Below, one piece after another: positions 1 through 7,150 of a stretch of DNA of 11,389 nt (positions are counted from its first letter, which is position 1; each line of letters opens with the position of its first letter). A program made the translations under genes and the position numbers. The notes under the pieces are model-generated. The model did no database searches and had not been told where the DNA came from. It saw only the letters and a list, made by a program, of their open reading frames with translations. Location of the stretch: the NCBI GenBank assembly GCA_013152215.1, contig JAADGT010000241.1:17296-28684 (forward strand). Direction: 5' to 3'. Origin of the DNA: Deltaproteobacteria bacterium. GTDB lineage: Bacteria; Desulfobacterota; Deferrisomatia; Deferrisomatales; Deferrisomataceae.

Positions 1-1
1 C

Positions 2-3000
2 TTTGGGACGCCAGGGAAAACGTGGCGGGCCCCTCGGGGGGGAGACGTGACAAGGGGTGGAACGTACCTGTACTTCGATCTGGAGAAAACCCCGCTGAAT
101 CCGGACGAAGGCGTGATCGCTCTCACCTTCTACCGGGGGAACGAGTCCGAGACGGAGGCGCTGTTCAGTTTGGCCGATGCCTCGTGGCACCGGATGCTTG
201 TGCTCGAGGTCCACTGGTGGGAACCGGTGCCGGAGCTGCGGTTGGAAGACTTCGGGGCAAGGATCCTTCCGGACGCCTTCGTACCGTTGCCAAGGACGGT
301 TGGGATCGGGGACCGGGTGAGGGTGGTGCTGAGATGGAAGGGTGGACGAATCTCCCTGACTGCGAACGGCGTGGATGTCGGCGGCGGTGCGGGCAATACG
401 GAAGAGCTGATCGCCTTGCTGCGACAGGCCCGGTATCTGGTGATCGGAGCAGAGCCGGATCGAGACGTGCCGCGGGGAGCTTGGTCGCAGCTGGCGTCAC
501 CCTTGGTGGATTTCCAGGTGGGGGACTCCTTCGGAGAGGACCTGGGGCCGGGGAACGAAGCCGCCGTGGTCGCCCTGGGAGCCGAGAAGGCCCTTTACGG
601 TGCGGGCCAGGAGATCGCGGTAACATTGCGAGGCGCACCGGACAAGGAGGCCACGTTCACGATCGAAGGTGTGACCCCGAGTGTGTCCATGACCGAGGTG
701 GACGACGGGGTGTACCTGGGCAAGGTGGTCGTGCCGGATGGCGTGAACGGCACCTTTGCCCTCATCGGTACCCTCACCGACCCTCTCACGGGGGAGACCG
801 CGAGCCTCCCGGGTCCGGTGGTCACGATCGATACGGAGGTTCCGGACCCCGTGCCTGCTGGCCGGATCCTGGCCTCGGCGCCGTGGCCGGGGGAGATCGA
901 GGTCACGTGGGAGCCGAGCCCCTCGGCCGATGTGGACCGCTACGAGATCTATCGGGGTGAGGGGGTGAACCCGGATCCTTCCGGAGAGCCCTATGAAGCC
1001 ACCCGGGAACTCTCGTTCGTCGACACCGCCGTGGTGCCGGGTCTTTCCTACCACTATGTGGTGGTGGCCGTGGATCGGGCCGGCAACCGAAGCGAGCCGA
1101 GTGAAGTGGTGTCGGCCGAGGCGGTTGCGGGCGAGGGCCCGGCCATCACCGGGGTCACGGTGGAGCCCTTTGGAAAGCCGGTGAAGCCCGGCGAAACCGT
1201 GACGATCACGGTCACGGGCCAGAGCGGGGCCACCGTGACGGCCGATCTCGGCACGCTGGCGGCGGGCCTTCCCCTGACGGAGGCTGGGCGCACGGGCCGG
1301 TACACAGGGACCTATACAGTAACCGAGGCAGATGTGGGGCCCACCAAGAGCCTTCACCGGGTGGTCGTCCACATGGCCGACCCCTACGGAACATCGGACC
1401 GTGCGGGGCCGGAGCTCGCTGTGGTGGGGCTCGATGCCCTGAACGATATGACCCCGCCGGTGATCGCGTCGGCGAAGAACGATTTCTTCTCCGTGGCCGG
1501 GTTCAGCGGAAAGCTCGTGGCGGGCGACGTGCTCACCGTGACCTTGGAAGGGGAGGCCGGGGGGTATGCCACCTTCGACATCGAGGGCGTCGTGAGCGGG
1601 GTCCCGATGGCCGAGACCGCTCCCGGGGCCTACCGGGGCACCTACACCGTGGACTGGGACGACGAGGGTACGGAGGTGCCGGTGGTGGTGCGGCTCGCCG
1701 ATGAGGCCGGAAACGTGACCACCCAGCCCGCGGGCCGGCCCGTGTCGTTCGATACCCGGGTACGGTTGACCGTGACGGCGCGGGACTCCCTGCTGCCGGC
1801 GGATCGGAGAAGCACCACCCGCCTCGTGGTCAAGGCCGTGAACGCCAACGGCGACGAGGTTTCGGGTCACGAGCTGGCGCTCACCCTCTCCACCACCAGC
1901 GAGTACACGGGGGTGGTGGGTGGAGGCCGCGTCGAGGATCGGGAAGCCCGGATGGACGATGTGGACGACGTGGAGGTGCGCTGGGGCGGAGTGACGGATG
2001 CGTTTGGTGAGGTCACGGCCACCTACACGGCGGGGTTTGCCGCGAAGACCGCGCTGATCGTTGCCAAGGACCTGACCACAGGGGACGTGGGCGCGGGGTG
2101 GCTCAATACCTACGTGGCCTCCACGGTGGCGATCGAGCTCTTTCCCAGGGCCCAGAGGGGTGCGGCGGACCGGGCGCTCCTGCGGATGACGGCGGACCCG
2201 GCGTGGCTCACTGCGGACGGCCGGAGCCGAAGCCGAATCAAGGTGGTGCTCCTGGATCTTGAGGGGAACCCCATCGAGGGCGCCCGGGTCCATTTCGCCC
2301 TTGGCAACGACAACGGGCGGCTCAAGGTCCTACGGGGGGGGCGTACGGACGACCGGGGAGTGGCGGAGGCCGAGTACCGGGCGGGCACGGTGGCCGGCTT
2401 CGTCACGGTGACGGCCTCGTCCGAGGAGTGGGGGGTTACTGGGAGCGTGCAGATCGAGCTGCGGGCGGACGCACCGGCCAAGATCGATCTGGTCGCTTCG
2501 GCTGTGCGGCTTCCGGCAGACGGGCGGAGCACGGCGGATCTCTCGGTGCGGGTCACCGACATCCACGACAACCCGAACATCGACGTGCCGGTAAGCTTTG
2601 CGGTGCTGGAGGGGGCGGGTGCTGTGACCCCGGAGGTCGTGCAGACCGACCGCCACGGCGAGGGCCGGGTGGTGTTCCGGGCGGGGCGCCGGCCCGGTAT
2701 GGTGGTCGTGGAGGCCCGGCACACGAGCCGGGCACCCACGGAGGAAGAGCTCCTGCGAATCTACGGCACGGTGTTTGTGCCGCGGCTGGAGGAGCGGCAG
2801 GAGCGGGACCGCATCAAGGTGGCCGAATGGCTGGTGGAGCCGGGGGACGAGGTGGAGAAGGGCCAGCCCCTGGTGGTGCTGGAGGGCCGCAAGACCACCT
2901 GGACGCTCACGTCGCCGGAGAAAGGGGTTTTCGTCCGGGAGGTGAAACACCGCCGGGACCGGGTGGAGCTCGGCGACACGTTGGGGTACGTGGAGATCGA

Positions 3001-3046
3001 CGAGGACGTGTGGAAGGACGAGTACGTGGAGACGTTGGGACGTTAG
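2..3046 (+). CDS. Large Ig-like/invasin-type surface protein with C-terminal lipoyl-like domain, 5'-partial
   Basis: The frame is open from base 2 with no stop. A GTG at 47 exists, but it lies inside an apparent beta-sandwich and its purine-rich upstream run is too close to be a convincing ribosome binding site, so I read the gene as cut by the left edge. Domains in order: LamG/concanavalin-like (to about 540); an Ig-like module (about 560-830); fibronectin III (about 840-1125, with the typical SPSADVDRYEIYRG and AVDRAGNRSEPS stretches); two more Ig-like modules (about 1140-1755); three Big_1/invasin-like modules, each opening with an ADxRS motif (about 1795, 2213 and 2515). A charged linker near 2780 leads into a biotinyl/lipoyl-like domain (about 2815-3015). 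Three Ig modules share an ATFxIEG...Y.GTYTV pattern. The role is presumably adhesion or scaffolding at the cell surface. The export signal would be outside the window. The lipoyl-like tail is odd and has its own finding. Confidence 0.88.
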   Translation, partial: FGTPGKTWRAPRGGDVTRGGTYLYFDLEKTPLNPDEGVIALTFYRGNESETEALFSLADASWHRMLVLEVHWWEPVPELRLEDFGARILPDAFVPLPRTVGIGDRVRVVLRWKGGRISLTANGVDVGGGAGNTEELIALLRQARYLVIGAEPDRDVPRGAWSQLASPLVDFQVGDSFGEDLGPGNEAAVVALGAEKALYGAGQEIAVTLRGAPDKEATFTIEGVTPSVSMTEVDDGVYLGKVVVPDGVNGTFALIGTLTDPLTGETASLPGPVVTIDTEVPDPVPAGRILASAPWPGEIEVTWEPSPSADVDRYEIYRGEGVNPDPSGEPYEATRELSFVDTAVVPGLSYHYVVVAVDRAGNRSEPSEVVSAEAVAGEGPAITGVTVEPFGKPVKPGETVTITVTGQSGATVTADLGTLAAGLPLTEAGRTGRYTGTYTVTEADVGPTKSLHRVVVHMADPYGTSDRAGPELAVVGLDALNDMTPPVIASAKNDFFSVAGFSGKLVAGDVLTVTLEGEAGGYATFDIEGVVSGVPMAETAPGAYRGTYTVDWDDEGTEVPVVVRLADEAGNVTTQPAGRPVSFDTRVRLTVTARDSLLPADRRSTTRLVVKAVNANGDEVSGHELALTLSTTSEYTGVVGGGRVEDREARMDDVDDVEVRWGGVTDAFGEVTATYTAGFAAKTALIVAKDLTTGDVGAGWLNTYVASTVAIELFPRAQRGAADRALLRMTADPAWLTADGRSRSRIKVVLLDLEGNPIEGARVHFALGNDNGRLKVLRGGRTDDRGVAEAEYRAGTVAGFVTVTASSEEWGVTGSVQIELRADAPAKIDLVASAVRLPADGRSTADLSVRVTDIHDNPNIDVPVSFAVLEGAGAVTPEVVQTDRHGEGRVVFRAGRRPGMVVVEARHTSRAPTEEELLRIYGTVFVPRLEERQERDRIKVAEWLVEPGDEVEKGQPLVVLEGRKTTWTLTSPEKGVFVREVKHRRDRVELGDTLGYVEIDEDVWKDEYVETLGR

Positions 3047-3049
3047 GAC

Positions 3050-3075
3050 GTCACTCGTCACCGGTCACTTGTCAC
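3050..3075. repeat. GTCAC heptamer tandem repeat, 4 copies
   Basis: GTCAC occurs at 3050, 3057, 3064 and 3071, exactly 7 bases apart, with two variable bases between copies. It starts just after the stop codon of the large surface gene and ends 13 bases before the ribosome binding site of the small peptide gene. The same unit, spacing and copy number recur at 10773-10798. It resembles the short tandem heptamer repeats known from intergenic DNA of some bacteria. No function can be assigned. Confidence 0.8.
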
Positions 3076-3088
3076 TGACCTCAAGACC

Positions 3089-3094
3089 AAGGAG
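3089..3094 (+). promoter_or_regulatory. Strong ribosome binding site of the 20-residue peptide gene
   Basis: AAGGAG stands 7 bases before the ATG at 3102, which is close to the ideal Shine-Dalgarno sequence and spacing. It is the main evidence that so short a frame is really translated. Confidence 0.8.
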
Positions 3095-3101
3095 CGATGC
3101 C

Positions 3102-3164
3102 ATGAAAAAAGTCCGTTATGTAAAGCCCAAGATCGTGGGGACCTCCAGCGTGCATCCCTGCTGA
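3102..3164 (+). CDS. Putative 20-residue RiPP-like precursor peptide ending in His-Pro-Cys
   Basis: The product reads MKKVRYVKPKIVGTSSVHPC. It has an ideal ribosome binding site, an ATG start, a clean TGA stop, and a strong hairpin 19 bases downstream. The N-terminal half is basic and contains Y6-x-x-P9 followed by I11 and G13. This resembles the YxxP...G leader motif that lasso-peptide and related RiPP precursors use to bind a PqqD-like recognition domain; that is family knowledge applied by resemblance. The end (GTSSVHPC) would be a short core with Thr, two Ser, one His and a terminal Cys, all modifiable side chains. It follows the large surface-protein gene by 55 bases and is probably co-transcribed with it. 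No radical SAM, PqqD, cyclase or protease gene is in the window. Alternatives are a leader peptide for attenuation or a short structural peptide. I am confident it is a gene and much less sure of the RiPP role. Confidence 0.62.
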   Translation: MKKVRYVKPKIVGTSSVHPC

Positions 3165-3183
3165 AGGAGCACGGCACGAGGTT

Positions 3184-3220
3184 CGGAAAGAGGGCCGGCG
3201 GTTCGCCGGCCCTCTTTCCG
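3184..3220 (+). terminator. Perfect GC-rich hairpin terminator after the peptide gene
   Basis: The arms 3184-3199 and 3205-3220 are perfectly complementary (16 pairs) around a 5-base loop, ggttc. The lower stem holds an AAAG/CTTT block, so the downstream arm ends in a short T run (CTCTTT), but no long T tract follows outside the stem. It most likely ends the transcript carrying the surface protein and the peptide. Being almost symmetric, it could work in both directions. Confidence 0.8.
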
Positions 3221-3437
3221 GTTGGGGCTCCTGCGCCTGCGCTCCCCCAATGGTCAGAGGAAGGGATCGCCCCTCGGAGCTCCCGCGGAACCGTGGACAA
3301 CGGACGAGAGTCTCGTTCGGGCGATGCACGGGCCCGTCTGACCCGCGTATGATAACCGATGCTTCCTCCCGAGGGTGGAGCAGGACCGGGGACGGACACC
3401 CTTGCTTCCTACATCTACTCACTCCGCGAGGTCGACC
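3221..3437 (+). promoter_or_regulatory. Intergenic leader of the membrane/spermidine-synthase-like gene, with candidate -10 box
   Basis: There is no convincing reading frame between the hairpin and the ATG at 3438. TATGAT at 3348-3353 matches the sigma-70 -10 consensus in 5 of 6 bases and is rare in such GC-rich DNA. The base set 17 bases upstream (TGCACG, 3325-3330) is only a weak -35. A promoter here fits with the strong hairpin upstream insulating the downstream gene. The prediction is by eye and tentative. Confidence 0.35.
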
Positions 3438-5696
3438 ATGCGCCCCGCTTGGGGTCTGCGGTCAGGGCGAGCGTTGTTGGACATCCGGATTGCTGGAGCG
3501 CTCTACTTCGCTTCCGGCGTGGTGGCCCTGAGCCTCGAGATCCTCTGGTTCCGGGCCCTGGAGCTGGTCGTGGGCGCATCCGCCCCAGCGGTTGCCGTTC
3601 TGCTGTCGGGGTACATGGGGGGGCTCGCCGCCGGCGCATGGCTGGGGGGGCGCTGGGGTTGGTATGGGGCCGGGAGGCCCGGCCGGGCTCTCGCTGCCCT
3701 CCACGTGCTGATGGGGTTAACGGGGGTGGTTTTGATGTCGTTCTCTCCCGTCGTCCCCGCGCCCCCGTGGTTCTCTCCAGCCGCCCGCCGGGTCATGGCG
3801 TTTGTCGTGATGGTTCTCGTGGCCGCACCCGTGGGCGGCATGTTTCCCGTTCTGGCCGCTGTGCTACCCAGCGGCGGCAGGCGGGCACCGCGCTTGGCCT
3901 TGCTCTACGGCCTCAACGTCCTGGGTGCGGCCACCGGCACCGTGCTCGTCTCGTTTTTTGGGCTGGAACTCCTCGGCGCCCGTGCCTGTGCCGGCTGGTC
4001 CGCAACGGCCTCTGTCGCATTGGCGGGCCTGTTCCTCGGCACGGGCGGAACCGTGAGGGGGGGGCAGCCCTTCTCCCCGCCAGCCTCGGCTCGCCACGCG
4101 GGGATCGCCGTGCGGTGGATCGTCATAGCCTTTTCCCTGGGGTTCTTGGGGCTTGGCCTGCAGACCGCGGCCGTGAGAGCTTTGACCCCCGTCATGGGGC
4201 TCAGCATCTACGCATTGGCCGGCACGGTGGTGCCTTTTTTGTTGGGACTGGGTACCGGGAGCCTGTTGGCCGCGCGTGTGGCTCCCCACGCGTCGCGGTG
4301 GTCTTCCCCCATCGCGGCCTCAGCGGCCGGGCTGCTGGCGCTTCTCCCGTGGGTCTTATCCTTGCTTCCCTGGGCCGTGGTGTGGCTGGCCGATCGTTTG
4401 CCCCCGGCAGGGGTGCAATGGATCGATCTGCTGACGGCCCAGGGCTTGTGTGCCATGGTGGTGCTGTACCCGGGAGCCGTTGCCCTGGGGGCTCTTTTCC
4501 CCCTGGTGCTCGCCATGTCCGCTCCCGTCGGTGGCCCGGGGGGACATCAGACCGGTGTGTTGGTGGCGGCGAACACCCTGGGGGCGGTGTTTGGGCCGGT
4601 GGTCGTCAACGGCCTGCTCGTAGGGCAGGTGGGCGTGGACGGCGCGTACCGGACGATCGCGGGGGGGTATGTCTTGGTCGGTGCGGCGTTGTTGCCGAAA
4701 CTCCGATGGCGCGTACCGGTGCCGTTCCTGGCGTTGGCGGTGCCGGCGATGCTGCTGCTGGTCGCCGCCCCGGCGCCCTCGCCCCTGACGGTGCACTCTG
4801 GAGTCTACTGGGCGGCCCCGAGATACGCAAAAAGTCTTGCTGCCTCTCCCTCAATGCGAGCCGTGGCAGCCGACCGACGCTCCCAGCTGTTGGCCGTGAT
4901 CGAGGGGCCAACAAGCACGGTACTGGTGGTGGAGCAAGGGGCGCAACGCTATCTGATCATCGATGGAAAGCCGGCTTCCAACACGTTGCTCGACAGCCCA
5001 ACCCAGCGGATGCTGGCCCGGTTGCCCATGTCACTGAAGCCCGATGCGAAGCGGGTGCTCGTTATAGGGTGGGGAAGTGGTCAGACGGTCGACGAGATTT
5101 TGCGCTATCCGGTCCGGGAGGTGGTGTGCGTAGAGATCTCGCCCGAGGTCGTACGGGCGGCTCCGTGGTTTAAAGGCGTGAACGCTCGGGCCGTTCAGGA
5201 CCCACGGCTCACCCTGGTCGTTGATGACGCTCGCCACTTCCTCGCTTCGGGCCGAGAGCCCTTCGATGTTATTGTCTCCCAGCCCTCGAACCCGTGGGTG
5301 GGCTTTTCCTGGGCCTTGTTCACCCGAGAATTTCTGGCGATGTGTCGGGACCGACTGGCAGAGGGCGGGCTGATGGTCCAGTGGTTCCAGACATACGGAA
5401 CGGCCCCCAAGGACTTGGCGATATTCGAGGCCACCTTCGCCAGCGTGTTTCCCGAATGGTCCCTCTGGGTGCCTCAGCCGGGAGACCTGCTGCTGCTCGC
5501 CCCCGACCGGAGCCGGAACCCTTCCCCGCGCCTTCCCGCAGCGGTTCGCCAGGCCTACGTAGGGCCGCGAACCGCGCGAGGCCTGACCGGGGAGGTTCCT
5601 CTCAACACCGACGATCGTCCCGTGTTGAGTTTCCGCACGGCCCGGCACATGCTCACCCACGCTGTGCTCGTGGATCGGCAGGAGCGGCTTCGATGA
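3438..5696 (+). CDS. Fused membrane (MFS-like) / spermidine-synthase-like protein
   Basis: About 752 residues. The first 450 or so are strongly hydrophobic with roughly ten membrane segments and Gly/Ala-rich small-residue motifs. The C-terminal 300 residues form a cytosolic Rossmann domain of the spermidine synthase type: nucleotide-binding loop VLVIGWGSGQT (G544-G548), acidic strand end VVCVEIS, DDARHFL (596-602), and FDVIVSQPSNPW (609-620). This architecture is annotated as fused MFS/spermidine synthase in many bacteria, but its reaction is not established. The catalytic DxxDP of true aminopropyltransferases is replaced by QPSNP, so polyamine synthesis is doubtful. I chose ATG 3438, which has GAGGT 6 bases upstream; an in-frame GTG at 3375 has no good binding site and would add 21 polar residues. 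The gene converges with 5736-7031. It lies behind a terminator, so it is probably transcribed separately from the peptide gene. Confidence 0.88.
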   Translation: MRPAWGLRSGRALLDIRIAGALYFASGVVALSLEILWFRALELVVGASAPAVAVLLSGYMGGLAAGAWLGGRWGWYGAGRPGRALAALHVLMGLTGVVLMSFSPVVPAPPWFSPAARRVMAFVVMVLVAAPVGGMFPVLAAVLPSGGRRAPRLALLYGLNVLGAATGTVLVSFFGLELLGARACAGWSATASVALAGLFLGTGGTVRGGQPFSPPASARHAGIAVRWIVIAFSLGFLGLGLQTAAVRALTPVMGLSIYALAGTVVPFLLGLGTGSLLAARVAPHASRWSSPIAASAAGLLALLPWVLSLLPWAVVWLADRLPPAGVQWIDLLTAQGLCAMVVLYPGAVALGALFPLVLAMSAPVGGPGGHQTGVLVAANTLGAVFGPVVVNGLLVGQVGVDGAYRTIAGGYVLVGAALLPKLRWRVPVPFLALAVPAMLLLVAAPAPSPLTVHSGVYWAAPRYAKSLAASPSMRAVAADRRSQLLAVIEGPTSTVLVVEQGAQRYLIIDGKPASNTLLDSPTQRMLARLPMSLKPDAKRVLVIGWGSGQTVDEILRYPVREVVCVEISPEVVRAAPWFKGVNARAVQDPRLTLVVDDARHFLASGREPFDVIVSQPSNPWVGFSWALFTREFLAMCRDRLAEGGLMVQWFQTYGTAPKDLAIFEATFASVFPEWSLWVPQPGDLLLLAPDRSRNPSPRLPAAVRQAYVGPRTARGLTGEVPLNTDDRPVLSFRTARHMLTHAVLVDRQERLR

Positions 5697-5721
5697 GAGA
5701 GCGCGGTCCAGAAACGTGGAT

Positions 5722-5736
5722 GCGGCCCCCGGCCGC
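5722..5736. terminator. Short hairpin between convergent genes
   Basis: GCGGCC (5722-5727) pairs with GGCCGC (5731-5736) over a 3-base loop, and TACTTT follows. It sits 25 bases after the stop of the spermidine-synthase-like gene and touches the stop of the opposite-strand LVIVD gene. It could end the plus-strand transcript. The stem is only 6 pairs and the T run is poor. Confidence 0.4.
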
Positions 5737-7031
5737 TACTTTCTCCTCACCACGCGCAGGCCTTCCGTCCAGCTCGCGGTGTAGGCATAAGCCCCGTTGA
5801 CGTATACGTTCATCGCGAACGGCACCATCTCGTCGGTTTGCCATGCAAACCGGGGTCGGTGGGGGTCGCTGTAGTCCACCACTACCATCCCGTCGAACAT
5901 GGCCCCCAGGTACACGCTTCCCCGGCTTGCGGAGAGCCCTTCCAGGTTGAGGCCACTTCCCAACTCCGCGCCTTGTGCCTCCAGGTCGTCCGCGTCGATC
6001 ACTCCTACGAGTCGCACGTCGGTGGGATCGCGAACGTCGTACTGGTATAGCCTGTCTGCGGCCACGTACACGTACGTGCCGTCAAGGGCACAGTCCACTG
6101 CGCTCGAGGTTTCGGCTGACTGCCACACCACCACGGGGCTGGACGGATCTCGCACGTCCACAACGGTCAGCACGGGCCCATCCGTGGCCACGAAAGCGTA
6201 GCCCCAGCGGTGCGCAACGCCTTCGCCGCCCATGGGAAGGCTCCCCAGGAGTGAGGGCGCCTTCGGATCCGTGACGTCGTACACCTGGAACGCCGCGTCT
6301 CCAATGGCGTACAGAGCAGTGCCTTCGAGCGATATCCCGTACACGCGGTTGTCCGTGACCGTTTCGCCGAGCTTCACCGGTGTGGCCGGATCGGCCAGGG
6401 AGTACACGGCAATTCCTCCCTGCTGCAGGGACGGGAGGTTCCACCCGCAGTACAGCAAAGGCCAGTCCAACGCTGCGGCCTCACAGTTGCGGTCCCCAAA
6501 AACGCCTCCGAGGAAGGTGGGCGCGCTTGGGTCGGACACGTCGACCACCTCGAACCCGTTTTCCACGTCACACAGGACCACGATGCCTTCGTAGCCGACC
6601 ACGTCCTGAATGTTGATCGCGTCCACCCCGGGAATATCGTCCGGTGTCAGTACCCCCACCGTCTTGCCGACGGAGGAGTTGGGCTGAAGGACCAAGTTCA
6701 CGACGGGCGCGCCGTCGCCCTCCAAGCGCGCCCAGGCTGTGCCGGAGTACCGGTAGGCCCGGTACTGTGCCGTGACCTCGTGCACCCCTTGCGGCACGAA
6801 GGAAAAACGGAACGCGCCCTCCGCATCCGTGAGGGTGGAGACCTGATCCCCGAGCGTGACTCGGATCCCCGGCAGCCGCCCCAGACCTGAAACGTCGAGG
6901 GATCCCATCACGGTTCCCCCCACGGACCCGCCGACCTCATCGTCGCCGGAGGAGGACGCGCACGCTCCCAACAAGGGCAGAGTGGCTATCCCCACTGCGA
7001 CCAGAGCCCCGTGCCATGCTCCCTTTTTCAT
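5736..7031 (-). CDS. LVIVD-repeat lipoprotein with N-terminal carboxypeptidase-regulatory-like domain
   Basis: About 431 residues. A lipoprotein signal (MKKGAWHGALVAVGIATL, then LLGAC) predicts lipidation at the Cys after about 22 residues. An Ser/Asp/Gly linker leads into a small beta-sandwich of the carboxypeptidase-regulatory type (LPGIRVTLGD...TDAEGAFRFSFVPQGVHEVTA). The rest is a series of about six LVIVD-type propeller repeats with the hallmark pattern VxVxDVSDPxxPxxLG, for example FEVVDVSDPSAPTFLG, FQVYDVTDPKAPSLLG and LTVVDVRDPSSPVVV. Such repeats form a surface beta-propeller that is likely a binding module; no enzymatic residues are visible. AGGAGG lies 10 bases before the ATG at 7031. 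A GTG at 7037, 4 bases from the same site, would add two residues. The product probably acts in the periplasm or at the outer membrane. The same-strand beta-helix gene lies 119 bases upstream. Confidence 0.88.
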   Translation of the reverse strand: MKKGAWHGALVAVGIATLPLLGACASSSGDDEVGGSVGGTVMGSLDVSGLGRLPGIRVTLGDQVSTLTDAEGAFRFSFVPQGVHEVTAQYRAYRYSGTAWARLEGDGAPVVNLVLQPNSSVGKTVGVLTPDDIPGVDAINIQDVVGYEGIVVLCDVENGFEVVDVSDPSAPTFLGGVFGDRNCEAAALDWPLLYCGWNLPSLQQGGIAVYSLADPATPVKLGETVTDNRVYGISLEGTALYAIGDAAFQVYDVTDPKAPSLLGSLPMGGEGVAHRWGYAFVATDGPVLTVVDVRDPSSPVVVWQSAETSSAVDCALDGTYVYVAADRLYQYDVRDPTDVRLVGVIDADDLEAQGAELGSGLNLEGLSASRGSVYLGAMFDGMVVVDYSDPHRPRFAWQTDEMVPFAMNVYVNGAYAYTASWTEGLRVVRRK

Positions 7032-7086
7032 GACCACGTTCCCTCCTCACCCCAGCGCCAACGCTTCGGCGCGCCAGGGGTCTTGC

Positions 7087-7097
7087 GCGTAGTACGC
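7087..7097. repeat. Small palindrome upstream of the LVIVD gene
   Basis: GCGTA-G-TACGC is a perfect 11-base palindrome in the 119-base gap before the LVIVD gene. The shared word GCGTAGTA also occurs on the opposite strand at about 8692-8699, upstream of the beta-helix gene. It might be an operator half-site or chance. No convincing -35/-10 pair is visible in this gap. Confidence 0.25.
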
Positions 7098-7150
7098 ATT
7101 TCAAAGGTCACACTACACCACAAGGGAAGGGGGCGGAAGGGGGTATGCGC

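Noticed and set aside
47..49. GTG at 47 as the true start of the large surface protein
   Set aside because: The frame is open to the window edge, the upstream G-rich run is only about 2 bases away, and the protein would start within a beta-sandwich with no signal peptide.
497..2293. Long minus-strand open frame opposite the surface protein
   Set aside because: His/Arg/Gly-rich composition and no recognisable domain. The plus strand has FN3 and Big_1 signatures, so this is an antisense shadow.
3102..3220. Leader peptide plus attenuator controlling the membrane/spermidine-synthase-like gene
   Set aside because: Kept only as an alternative. The peptide has no run of a single regulatory amino acid, no competing antiterminator hairpin is evident, and the downstream gene starts over 200 bases later with its own possible -10.
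3359..5173. Long plus-strand open frame of about 604 codons overlapping the membrane/spermidine-synthase-like gene
   Set aside because: Its product is Arg/Gly-rich with no domain pattern. It is an alternate-frame shadow of a gene with clear membrane segments and SAM-binding motifs, typical of GC-rich DNA.
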